DNA of 64,000 bases from Peptidiphaga gingivicola. GTDB lineage: Bacteria; Actinomycetota; Actinomycetes; Actinomycetales; Actinomycetaceae. The DNA lies in the NCBI RefSeq assembly GCF_001652275.1, contig NZ_LVZK01000001.1:186001-250000 (forward strand), written 5' to 3'. Both the position numbers and the translations under genes were made by a program. Below, piece after piece: positions 16,630-24,748 of the stretch. Under the pieces are notes generated by a model that was not told the DNA's origin, ran no database searches, and saw only the letters and a list, made by a program, of their open reading frames with translations. How positions within the stretch are numbered: the first letter of the stretch is position 1; each line of letters begins with the position of its first letter.

Positions 16630-19194
16630 ATGAGTCCAAAGACGGCCCATGTCCAAGTCCTTGCCCCGTTGACCGGCGTTATGGTGCCGATCGAAAGCGT
16701 TCCCGATCCCGTCTTCGCCCAGAAGATGGTCGGCGATGGATTCTCCATCGACCCTTTCGACGGCACGGTTTTCGCTCCGGTTTCGGGAGAGATCGCCGAT
16801 CTCCAAAACGCCCATCACGCCCTCACGATACGCACGCCGGAGGGGATCGAGATCCTCATCCACATCGGCCTTGAAACCGTCAGCCTGGAAGGACGCGGGT
16901 TCACGCCCCACGTCGCCAGGGGCGACAAGGTCGCCGCCGGCGACAAGCTCATAACCTTCGACGTCGACCGGGTTGCCCGCGAGGCGAAAAGCCTTCTCAC
17001 CCAAGTGGTCGTCGCCAATATGGACGCGATTGCCTCGATCCGGCCCGAGACCGGAATGGTTGTCGGCGGACGGTCCTTGGCCGCCACCATCGAACTCGCC
17101 GCACCGAAGGCCCGCGCATCGGCCGGCGGCGGGGGCGAGGCCTTCGTCGGCACGGTTGTCATCCCCAACCCGACGGGCTTGCACGCGCGGCCCGCCGCAA
17201 CCCTCGTCGCCCTGGCCAAGAGCTTCGAGAGCGACATTAAGCTGGCTTCCCAGGGAAACACCGCCAACGCGAAATCGATCGTCGCCATCATGGGCCTGGG
17301 CCTCGCCCACGGCCAGGAGGTCGAAGTCAGCGCCACAGGGCCCGACGCCGAGCGCGCACTCGCCGAAGTCATTGAGGCGATCAACGGCGGCCTCGGGGAA
17401 GAGCCCGTGCCCGCGGGCTCGCCGGGCTCGGCACAGGCCGCACCCGCGCAAGCCGCCCCCGCGCAAGAGCCGCCGGCCCGCCGCTCGGAGGACCCCGACG
17501 TCTACCTGGGCATTCCCGCTTCGCCGGGCCTGGCCGTTGGCGCGCTCGTCCAGCTGCGCACGCAGGAGTTCGCCATCGTCGAGGCGGGGCTCAACCCGGC
17601 CGACGAGCGGCGCACCCTGCGCGACGGGCTCAACCGCGCGCTGTGGTCTTTGGGGGAGCTGGCCGACGGTTTGCGCAAGCAAGGCGACGAGGAACGCGCC
17701 GCCATCTTCTCCGCGCACGAAGAGCTGCTGCAGGATCCGGAGCTTCTCCATCTGGCGAATGTCGCAGTAAACGAAGGAAAAAGCGCCGCTTTCGCCTGGC
17801 GCAACGCCTACACGACGTTCGCCGACCAGCTCGAGTCGCTGGGCAACGAGGTGCTTGCCGGGCGCGCCACGGACGTGCGCGACGCCGGCGTCCGCGTGCT
17901 CCAGGAGATCACCGGGCAAAAGCTCGAACGCCCGGAGCTTCCCGAAAACACGATCCTCGTGGCCGAGGAGCTGACGCCTTCGGACACTGCTCAGCTCGAC
18001 CGTTCGAAGGTCGTCGGATTTGCGACCGTCACCGGCGGCGCCTCCTCCCACGTCGCGATCATCGCGCGCTCGCTCGACATTCCCGCGATCGCCGGAATTG
18101 AAGACGCCGTACTCAACCTTGAAGACGGCACTCGGGCGGTTCTCGACGGGACCTCCGGCGAGCTGCGGACGAATCTTTCCGAGGCCGACCTTTCCGCGGT
18201 TCGCAAGCGCCAGAAGCGCATCGAGGCCCGCAAGGCCGCCGAATACGCGAAGAAGGACGAGCCCGCAGTCACCTCCGACGGACGACGGGTCCAGGTGGTC
18301 GCCAACATCGGCGGGGTCGACGACGCAAAGGAGTCTCAGACGAAGGGCGCCGAAGGCGTCGGCCTTCTGCGCAGCGAATTCATCTTCCTTGGACGCGCCG
18401 ACGCCCCCAGCGAGGACGAGCAGGTCGCGATCTACGCCGATTGCGCGCGCGCTTTGGCGCCCGGTCAGCCGCTCGTCATTCGCACGCTCGACGTCGGCGG
18501 AGACAAGCCGCTCGCGTACCTCCCCCTCGGAGAGGAGGACAACCCGTTCCTCGGCCTGCGCGGAGTGCGGGTGGGCTTGGACCGCCCCGACACTCTGCGC
18601 CCGCAGATCCGCGCGATCCTTCGGGCCGCGGATGAAGGGGCCAAGCTCCACGTCATGTTCCCGATGGTCGCTACGATCAGCGACTGGCGCCGCGCGAAGG
18701 CGATGTGGGACGAAGAGGCCGAGGACCTCGGGTACCGGGGCAAGGTGAGTCTGGGCATCATGATGGAGGTTCCTTCCGTCGGCGTGATGGCCAAGCAGTT
18801 CGCCGCAGAGGAGGGCCTTGACTTCTTCAGCGTCGGCTCGAACGACCTGACGAGCTACACCCTGGCCATGGACCGGGGAAACGCCAAAGTCGCCGCGCAG
18901 GTGGACGCATGCGACCCCTCGATTTTGGCTCTCATCGGCCAGGCGGCCGAGGCCCTGCACGAGAAGGGCAAGTGGATCGGGGTGTGCGGCGGCGTCGCCT
19001 CAGACCCGCAGGCGGTTCCGATCCTCGTAGGCTTGGGCGTGGACGAGCTGAGCTGCTCGATCCCGGCCATCCCTTCGATCAAAGCGAAAGTCAGGGCGTA
19101 TTCTTACAGAGAGTGCAAGTCGCTCGCCGATGCGGCGCTGACGTCCGCGACCCCCGAAGAAGTCCGCGCCCTCGTCCCTCTCGACGAGGTATGA
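16630..19194 (+). CDS. PTS multiphosphoryl protein: EIIA(Glc)-HPr-Enzyme I fusion
   Basis: 854 residues holding three phosphocarriers in one chain. Residues ~1-150 are a glucose-type EIIA with FDGTVFAPVSGEI, His63 and phospho-His78 in ILIHIGLETV. Residues ~170-255 are HPr with NPTGLHARPAA (His185). Residues ~290-850 are Enzyme I, with active His474 in GGASSHVAIIAR and the PEP-binding C-domain (SVGSNDLTSYTLAMDR). It takes phosphate from PEP and passes it along to the permease encoded ten bases downstream. HPr has no visible regulatory-serine motif typical of CcpA control. Ribosome site AAAGGAGGG. The linker at 256-285 is Ala/Pro-rich. Confidence 0.93.
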   Translation: MSPKTAHVQVLAPLTGVMVPIESVPDPVFAQKMVGDGFSIDPFDGTVFAPVSGEIADLQNAHHALTIRTPEGIEILIHIGLETVSLEGRGFTPHVARGDKVAAGDKLITFDVDRVAREAKSLLTQVVVANMDAIASIRPETGMVVGGRSLAATIELAAPKARASAGGGGEAFVGTVVIPNPTGLHARPAATLVALAKSFESDIKLASQGNTANAKSIVAIMGLGLAHGQEVEVSATGPDAERALAEVIEAINGGLGEEPVPAGSPGSAQAAPAQAAPAQEPPARRSEDPDVYLGIPASPGLAVGALVQLRTQEFAIVEAGLNPADERRTLRDGLNRALWSLGELADGLRKQGDEERAAIFSAHEELLQDPELLHLANVAVNEGKSAAFAWRNAYTTFADQLESLGNEVLAGRATDVRDAGVRVLQEITGQKLERPELPENTILVAEELTPSDTAQLDRSKVVGFATVTGGASSHVAIIARSLDIPAIAGIEDAVLNLEDGTRAVLDGTSGELRTNLSEADLSAVRKRQKRIEARKAAEYAKKDEPAVTSDGRRVQVVANIGGVDDAKESQTKGAEGVGLLRSEFIFLGRADAPSEDEQVAIYADCARALAPGQPLVIRTLDVGGDKPLAYLPLGEEDNPFLGLRGVRVGLDRPDTLRPQIRAILRAADEGAKLHVMFPMVATISDWRRAKAMWDEEAEDLGYRGKVSLGIMMEVPSVGVMAKQFAAEEGLDFFSVGSNDLTSYTLAMDRGNAKVAAQVDACDPSILALIGQAAEALHEKGKWIGVCGGVASDPQAVPILVGLGVDELSCSIPAIPSIKAKVRAYSYRECKSLADAALTSATPEEVRALVPLDEV

Positions 19195-19204
19195 GGAGGT
19201 AACC

Positions 19205-21016
19205 ATGAGTACCGCTTCCGAGATCGTCGCCGCCGTCGGCGGCCCTGAAAATATCTCCAGCCTCACCCATTGCGCTACTCGCCTGCGTTTCCAGCTAGTC
19301 GACGCTTCGAAAGTCGACGGCAACGTGATCGATGCGATCGACGGCGTCATGGGTTCCGTCCCCCAGTCCGGGGAACGCTATCAGATCATCATCGGCGGCG
19401 CCGTGCAGACGGTGTACAACGCCATCAACGCCCTGCCCGAGATGCAGGGCAACCGCCAGCCGACCGACGCCGAAATCAAGGCCGCGGCCCGATCCGGCGG
19501 GCCCCGGGGCAAGTCCGCGTGGCTCGACACGTTTTTCGAGTTCCTGTCGGATTCGTTCCGCCCCGTGCTCGGCGCGCTGCTCGGCGCTTCGCTCATCATC
19601 ACCTTCATGTCGATCATGGCGACGCTCAAGGTTGTCGGGAATTGGTCCGACCCGAAGGTGACCCTTTCGCCCTCGTGGACGTTCGTCAACCTCATGTGGC
19701 AGTCGGTGTTCACCTTCCTGCCCCTGATGGTGGCGTACAACGCCTCGAAGAAGGCGGGCGCCGATCCGTGGGTCGGCTTCGCGATCATGGCCTTCGTCAT
19801 GCTTCCGGGCTTCACGTCTTTGGGCGAGCATCCCACGCAGACCATCAAGCTCGCGGGAGGGAACAAGATTCCTATCGTGGAAGTCTTCGGCTTGCCGCTG
19901 ACGGTTCCGAGCTACGGCTCGCAGGTGTTCCCGCCGCTGTTTATGGCCGTGGTCCTGGGGCTTTTGTACAAGCTGCTCAAGAGGATCGTTCCCGAGAACG
20001 TGCAGCTGGTGTTCGTGCCTTTCTTGGCCTTCGTCATCATGATCCCGCTGACGGCCTTCCTCATTGGGCCCGCTGGAATCTACGTCGGCGGCTGGATCGG
20101 CAACTCGCTCGGCGCGATCAACAGCTTCTCGCCGTTCATTTTCGCGATCATCGTTCCTCTCGCCTACCCGTTCATGGTGCCGGTCGGTCTGCACTGGCCG
20201 ATCAATGCGATCATGCTCGCCAACATCGCCTCGCTGGGCCACGACTACATCCAGGGCCCGATGGGCGCATGGAACTTCGCCTGCTTCGGTGCGACGGCGG
20301 GCGTTCTGTTCCTCGCTTTCCGCGACCGCGACACACAGATGCGTCAGACGGCTACCGGCGCTTTGGCCGCCGGCCTCCTCGGAGGCATCTCCGAGCCGTC
20401 CCTTTACGGCATCCATCTGCGGTTCAAGAAGATCTACTCGCGAATGCTGCCCGGCTGCCTTGTGGGCGGGTTGATCATCGGCATCGGCGGCGGCGTGAAC
20501 ATCAAGGCCTTCGTCTTCACTTCGCTGTTGACGATCCCCGCCTTCGACAACATCCCGCTCTACGCGATCGCCGTGTTCGCGGCCTTCATCACGTCCTTGC
20601 TGCTGGTCGTTTTCCTCGATTACCGCACGCCTGAGGACAAGGCCGCCGCGCACGCTAAGGCTTCTGCCGATGCGGACGCCGCGACGGTGGAGGGCCCTGC
20701 CGGGGCCGACGCCGCATCCGCCGGAGCTGCGGCGGCCGGCGCCTCGCCCGCCGGGGACGCGATCGAGCAAAGTCGTGTCGAGGCCCTTTTCGCGGGTCTC
20801 GGCGGCCGCGACAACGTGGCGAAGCTCGAGAACGTCGCTTCGACGCGCCTGCGCGTCGAAGTCCGCGATTCTTCGCTGGTCGATCTCGACGTTCTCAACT
20901 CCGCCGGCATTGCGGGCGCCGCCGAGGTTGTCCCGGGGGTCTGGCATGTGATCCTCGGGCAAGAAGCGTCTGCTTTCGCAAAGGCCGCAAGCCTCGCGGA
21001 GGCACCCGCCAAGTAG
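19205..21016 (+). CDS. PTS permease EIIBC (glucose-type) with an extra EIIB-like domain
   Basis: 603 residues. Residues 1-75 are EIIB with phospho-Cys23 in LTHCATRLRF. Residues ~110-480 are the EIIC membrane domain with GISEPSLYGIHLRFKK, closest to actinobacterial glucose PtsG. An Ala/Asp-rich linker leads to a second EIIB-like domain (~522-590). There the Cys position is Ala545 (ENVASTRLRVEV), so this copy cannot carry phosphate. EIIA is supplied by the upstream fusion protein. Glucose is the likeliest sugar, but beta-glucosides or N-acetylglucosamine remain possible. The ribosome site GAGGTAACC overlaps the end of the upstream gene. Confidence 0.9.
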   Translation: MSTASEIVAAVGGPENISSLTHCATRLRFQLVDASKVDGNVIDAIDGVMGSVPQSGERYQIIIGGAVQTVYNAINALPEMQGNRQPTDAEIKAAARSGGPRGKSAWLDTFFEFLSDSFRPVLGALLGASLIITFMSIMATLKVVGNWSDPKVTLSPSWTFVNLMWQSVFTFLPLMVAYNASKKAGADPWVGFAIMAFVMLPGFTSLGEHPTQTIKLAGGNKIPIVEVFGLPLTVPSYGSQVFPPLFMAVVLGLLYKLLKRIVPENVQLVFVPFLAFVIMIPLTAFLIGPAGIYVGGWIGNSLGAINSFSPFIFAIIVPLAYPFMVPVGLHWPINAIMLANIASLGHDYIQGPMGAWNFACFGATAGVLFLAFRDRDTQMRQTATGALAAGLLGGISEPSLYGIHLRFKKIYSRMLPGCLVGGLIIGIGGGVNIKAFVFTSLLTIPAFDNIPLYAIAVFAAFITSLLLVVFLDYRTPEDKAAAHAKASADADAATVEGPAGADAASAGAAAAGASPAGDAIEQSRVEALFAGLGGRDNVAKLENVASTRLRVEVRDSSLVDLDVLNSAGIAGAAEVVPGVWHVILGQEASAFAKAASLAEAPAK

Positions 21017-21046
21017 CTCAACGGCCCGCTGCCGCAACAACACCCC

Positions 21047-21086
21047 CGGTTTGCCGCACAGTTCGCGCTGTGCGGCAAACCGTTTT
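21047..21086 (+). terminator. Rho-independent terminator of the PTS operon
   Basis: A perfect 15-bp stem (21047-21061 with 21068-21082), loop TTCGCG, then TTTT. It lies 30 bases after the permease stop. Confidence 0.95.
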
Positions 21087-21861
21087 CGGAGGCTTCCAAA
21101 GCCGAGGATTCGGCACTGACGCGTCCCAAGATCCGAGAACAGACGGGCTGCCCCGAAGGCGCAAGGACAGACTGCACCTCTCCGAAAGCGCACGACCGGC
21201 AGACAGGTCCCTCCTCAGGGCACGACGGCGGTCCTTCCTCAGGGAACGACGGCGGGCGAGTCCGTCATCGCTAGCTCCCCTTCGCCCTAATGCCGATCTC
21301 CGTTAGACCGTCTGAACCGAATAGTGAAAATCTGGCGCGGTACCGTATTCACTCGTCAGTTCACAAGGACGGACTCCGCCTCGACGAGGCGAAAAAGGGG
21401 TGCCTACGTCGTCGACGTAGCCGCTCCCTCAACGGGATGCGCAGCGCCAGCAACAGTAAACGAGGCTCGTTAAGCGACGGTCGACGCCTCCATTCGCCGA
21501 AGGGCAAAGGCCCGCGAAGCACAATCCCGGACAATCGCCCCCCCCGACGTTCCCAATCAAGGCATCCCCGTCGAGACACAAAGGGAGAATCGCATGAGCG
21601 ACCCTCGAATCGTTTGGACACGCGTACCGAGCATCTCCGGGGTCTTTCCTGAGAAAAACTAGGCGCGTGCGACGACGAACGCCTCTGCCCCCAAGAGACA
21701 ATCCTCGCCCCGAAGGCAATCTGCCGGGAAGAAGCACTCCGCTCCACACCTGCCCTCCCGCCCGCCCCAAAAATCTCGCCCCCAAAGCTCCGCTTCACCG
21801 AACCTCTCCGTCTCCGAGCCAATCCACTGCCTCAGCAATCCCCTCCGAACCAACCCGCCGT

Positions 21862-21929
21862 CCCAACAGCCTCGCCGCCCCAACAGCCTCGCCGCCCCAA
21901 CAACTCCGCCGCCCCAACAGCCCGCCGCC
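21862..21929. repeat. 18-bp tandem repeat (CCCAACAGCCTCGCCGCC-like)
   Basis: About four imperfect copies in the spacer upstream of padR. The period is a multiple of three, but neither strand gives a credible protein. Confidence 0.65.
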
Positions 21930-21990
21930 AAAACGGCATCCCTCCCCGAAAGCTTCGGGAAACCAATTCCCACAACCACGTTTGCGATAC

Positions 21991-22003
21991 TACGTCTGAC
22001 GTA
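21991..22003. promoter_or_regulatory. Candidate PadR operator
   Basis: TACGT-CTG-ACGTA, a 13-bp inverted repeat about 140 bases upstream of padR in an otherwise unstructured stretch. PadR-family proteins commonly autoregulate through short palindromes. Assignment is inference. Confidence 0.35.
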
Positions 22004-22144
22004 CTACGCTTATCGAAGCATGGTCGATCGAGCCTCATGGAAGCAGGGCTGGTCGAGCCTCAAAAGCCAGCGACTTCAGGTTTGATCGCGTCCCAGCATC
22101 AGTACCTGACATACCTGCACACAACCCCGGACGAAAGGAATCCC

Positions 22145-22474
22145 ATGATCGGCGGCGACGCCATCCGCGGATACATCGACCTCATGGTCCTTTCGATTCT
22201 GCGGGAACACGCCTCCTACCCCTACGAACTCGTCAAGACCATCACCGAAATCTCGGGCGGCGCCTACGCCATCAAGCAGACCACGCTTTACAGCGCGGTC
22301 AAGCGCCTCGAAGCCACAGGCCTCGTCGCCTCGTTTCCCGACGTCTCCGAGTCGGGAAAACCACGAACCTACTACCGAATGACCGACGAAGGGCGAGCAT
22401 CCCTGCGCTCCAAAATCGCCGAGTGGAAAGCCACACGAGCCGTCGTCGATCGATTTGTGAAAGGAAGTCACTAA
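22145..22474 (+). CDS. PadR-family transcriptional regulator
   Basis: 109 residues. The winged helix typical of PadR is visible: IRGYIDLMVLSILREHASYPYELVKTI, the recognition segment AIKQTTLYSAVKRLEATGLV, and the wing RTYYRMTDEGRASLRS. ATG 22145 is preceded by AAAGGAA; in-frame codons further upstream lack a ribosome site. Its stop overlaps the next ATG by one base, pairing it with a HAAS-type membrane protein, a very common PadR arrangement in which the regulator controls the envelope gene. Confidence 0.92.
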   Translation: MIGGDAIRGYIDLMVLSILREHASYPYELVKTITEISGGAYAIKQTTLYSAVKRLEATGLVASFPDVSESGKPRTYYRMTDEGRASLRSKIAEWKATRAVVDRFVKGSH

Positions 22475-23283
22475 TGGACGTCGTCTACGCCTATCTCGAC
22501 ACCATGTTCTCTCCCTACGCTTCCAGCCCCCGACTCGACTCGGCGAAAGAGGAACTGCGAGGGATGATGGAGGACGCCTACTCTGCCAGGGTCGCGCAAG
22601 GAAATTCGCACAACGAGGCCGTCGGGGCGGTCATCGCCGAGTTCGGCAATCTCGACGAACTCGCCGAAGTGCTCGGCATTTCAACCGAACTCAATCGCGC
22701 GAGCAGCGCACACGCCGACGACGCCGCCCGCGACGCGACATCCCCCGGCTCGGCGACGCGCGGTTCCGACGACGCCGCAGCGCGAGGCGCCAACCCCGCG
22801 GGCGCCCACGCCGCGCATGCCGCCCCCTCAGGCGCCCGCCCCCGCGCCTCCGCCGCAGACGGCTCTGCCGCAGCCCCGCCAGCCGAGGGACCGAGGGCCG
22901 GCTCATTCACGGCCGACTCATTCACGGCCGGCTCAACGAGGACCGGCTCCGCAGCCTCCGGTTTCGCGGAGACCCGCTTCATCGACCCCGACTCGGAGGC
23001 ACGCCAAGCGCACAGACCGTCCGACAACAGGGACCAGTGGTGGGACTACGGGCGGAAGTGGGCAAACCGGGACGATGAGCCGGGCACTCGAGTCGACATC
23101 TTCGCCGCCGTCTTCTGGCCCGTCATCACCTCCATCTACCTTTTGTGGAGCTTCATCTGGAAAGCTTGGGCCGTCTCGTGGCTTATTTGGCCCATCGCCG
23201 GAGTCCTCTTCGGGCCTGCGGTGATCATCGCTTCGGCTTGGTCAAACCGCCGAGGCAGGCGCAAGAACGACCTAATGCCCTGA
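22474..23283 (+). CDS. HAAS-domain membrane protein (PadR partner)
   Basis: 269 residues. Residues 1-70 form an all-helical HAAS-like permease-prefix domain (LDTMFSPYASSPRLDSAKEELRGMMED...EFGNLDELAEVLGI). A ~120-residue Ala/Ser/Pro-rich disordered linker follows, containing a short duplication (ADSFTAGSFT-like). Two membrane helices lie at about 210-255 (FAAVFWPVITSIYLLWSFIW and LIWPIAGVLFGPAVIIASAW), with a basic tail. Exact function is unknown; such proteins respond to envelope stress under PadR control. Confidence 0.75.
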   Translation: MDVVYAYLDTMFSPYASSPRLDSAKEELRGMMEDAYSARVAQGNSHNEAVGAVIAEFGNLDELAEVLGISTELNRASSAHADDAARDATSPGSATRGSDDAAARGANPAGAHAAHAAPSGARPRASAADGSAAAPPAEGPRAGSFTADSFTAGSTRTGSAASGFAETRFIDPDSEARQAHRPSDNRDQWWDYGRKWANRDDEPGTRVDIFAAVFWPVITSIYLLWSFIWKAWAVSWLIWPIAGVLFGPAVIIASAWSNRRGRRKNDLMP

Positions 23284-23403
23284 ATGCCCGCAGTCCAATA
23301 ACAAACAAACCGATGCTAAATCTTCACGTTCGTAAAACTTTACTCCAGTAGACTTCCAGAAAAGCTCCAGTAAATCTCCGGTCCAGGCTTTCACACTTGA
23401 AGC

Positions 23404-23578
23404 ATGGACGACAAGACAACGCCTTTTAACAGCAACGCCACCGAGAACGGACGGGAGCGCAAAAAGGCGGCCTCCACACCGCCGCCCCCCCGCAAACGGG
23501 AGCAAACATCTCGCAAACGCCCACGAACGGCTTGCCGGCGACCAGCCCGTCGGCGGCCAGCTGACCGCCGAACGCGTG
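23404..23578 (+). other. Probable 5' end of the glycosidase gene, out of frame across a C7 tract
   Basis: ATG 23404 opens a hydrophilic sequence (MDDKTTPFNSNATENGRERK...) that is one frame away from the downstream glycosidase. The two frames meet at a run of seven C at 23485-23491; a run of six C would join them in one open frame. The downstream frame itself has no ATG and no ribosome site near its first GTG. Confidence 0.5.
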
Positions 23579-24748
23579 CAGCCCAGCGGCAGTTGGCCGC
23601 CGGTCGAATGCAGGCTGCCCGCAAAGGACCAGTCCGCAAGCAGCGATCCCGTCGACGGCCAGCCCGCGGGCGACGAGCCGGCCGAGGATCAGTCGGCAAG
23701 CGACCTTTCAGCAAGCGACCTTCCCGCAGAAAGGCTTTCGCGCCGGAAGCGGCGGAAGGCCGCCAAGGCGGCCAAGCGCGCGGCCAACCCCCGCAAGTAC
23801 AAGCGGCGGCGGCGCATCGTCGCAGCGAGTTCGCTCTCCGTCGCGCTCGCCGTCGGAACGGGAACCGCTTGGGCGCTCAACCGCTACGTCATCGACCATG
23901 TCGAAATCTCGAACGTCAAGGAGTACGAGGCCAAGCAGCAGGCGTCCGCGTCGAACGCCGCGAAGGACTATTCGAGCAGCAATGTCAAAACGACCGTGAC
24001 GGACAGCTCGTACACGGGAGCGAACGGCACGGTCAAGGTCGAACAGATTGCCACCGGCTCCGGGAACAACACTGTCACCTATTACGTCGCCACCGTGAAG
24101 CTCACGGACGCGACCGCCCTGAAGTCCGCCTTCGCCAACAACCAGTTCGGCCGCAACATCACCCAGAAGACCTCGACCATCGCCTCGAACAACAACGCGA
24201 TCTTCGCGATCAACGGCGACTACTACGGCTTCAGAAGCAGCGGAATCGTCATCCGCAACGGGGTCGTCTACCGTGACGACGGCGCCCGCGCCGGCCTCGC
24301 CTTCTACCGCGACGGGTCGGTGAAGATCTACGACGAAACCAGCACGAACGGCCAGAAACTCGTCAAGGAAGGCGTGTGGAACACCCTGTCCTTCGGCCCG
24401 TCGCTCGTCAAGAACGGAAAGATCGTGGAAGGGATCGACGACGTCGAGATCGACACGAACTTCGGCAACCACTCAATCCAGGGCAACCAGCCGCGCACCC
24501 TGGTCGGCGCGAAGAAGGACGGCACGCTGGTCTTCGTCGTCGTCGATGGAAGGGACGCCGGATACTCGCGCGGCGTCACGATGACCGAAGCCGCCAAGAT
24601 CATGCTCGAGCAGGGCTGCGTCACCGCCTACAACCTCGACGGCGGCGGCTCCTCGACCATGTACTTCAACGGCGAGGTCATCAACGAGCCCTCCAACGGC
24701 GGTGAGCGCGGAACGTCGGACATCCTCTACGTGGAGAAGCTGTCATGA
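23576..24748 (+). CDS. Phosphodiester glycosidase (NAGPA domain) membrane protein
   Basis: 390 residues from GTG 23576, the first start codon in this frame. A hydrophilic Asp/Ser/Arg-rich cytoplasmic part (1-80) leads to one membrane helix (~83-103, IVAASSLSVALAVGTGTAWAL). The outer part is a NAGPA domain: FAINGDYYGFRSSGIVIRNG, AYNLDGGGSSTMYFNG and the preceding VVDGRDAGYSRGVTMTE. These enzymes cleave sugar-1-phosphodiesters and often act on exopolysaccharide or wall polymers. The true start is probably ATG 23404 across a C7 tract (see separate entry). It overlaps the next gene by four bases (ATGA). Confidence 0.82.
   Translation: MQPSGSWPPVECRLPAKDQSASSDPVDGQPAGDEPAEDQSASDLSASDLPAERLSRRKRRKAAKAAKRAANPRKYKRRRRIVAASSLSVALAVGTGTAWALNRYVIDHVEISNVKEYEAKQQASASNAAKDYSSSNVKTTVTDSSYTGANGTVKVEQIATGSGNNTVTYYVATVKLTDATALKSAFANNQFGRNITQKTSTIASNNNAIFAINGDYYGFRSSGIVIRNGVVYRDDGARAGLAFYRDGSVKIYDETSTNGQKLVKEGVWNTLSFGPSLVKNGKIVEGIDDVEIDTNFGNHSIQGNQPRTLVGAKKDGTLVFVVVDGRDAGYSRGVTMTEAAKIMLEQGCVTAYNLDGGGSSTMYFNGEVINEPSNGGERGTSDILYVEKLS

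Larger units (their letters stand above)
21087..22144. other. 1-kb region without a supported gene
   Basis: The open frames here are low-complexity and lack ribosome sites or recognisable domains. Two short tandem repeats are present: a 24-bp unit at 21208-21231 and 21232-21255, and an 18-bp unit around 21862-21929. The last ~150 bases should carry the padR promoter. It may be a decayed gene or simply a repeat-rich spacer. Confidence 0.55.

Noticed and set aside
21659-21979. Minus-strand 106-residue frame rich in Gly/Trp/Arg
   Set aside because: It reads through the 18-bp tandem repeat, has no ribosome site and no recognisable domain; most likely a chance frame in GC-rich DNA.
23404-24276. 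Open frame of 290 residues starting at ATG 23404 read straight through
   Set aside because: After the C7 tract it is an Arg/Gln-rich shadow of the glycosidase frame; only its first ~28 residues are credible as coding.
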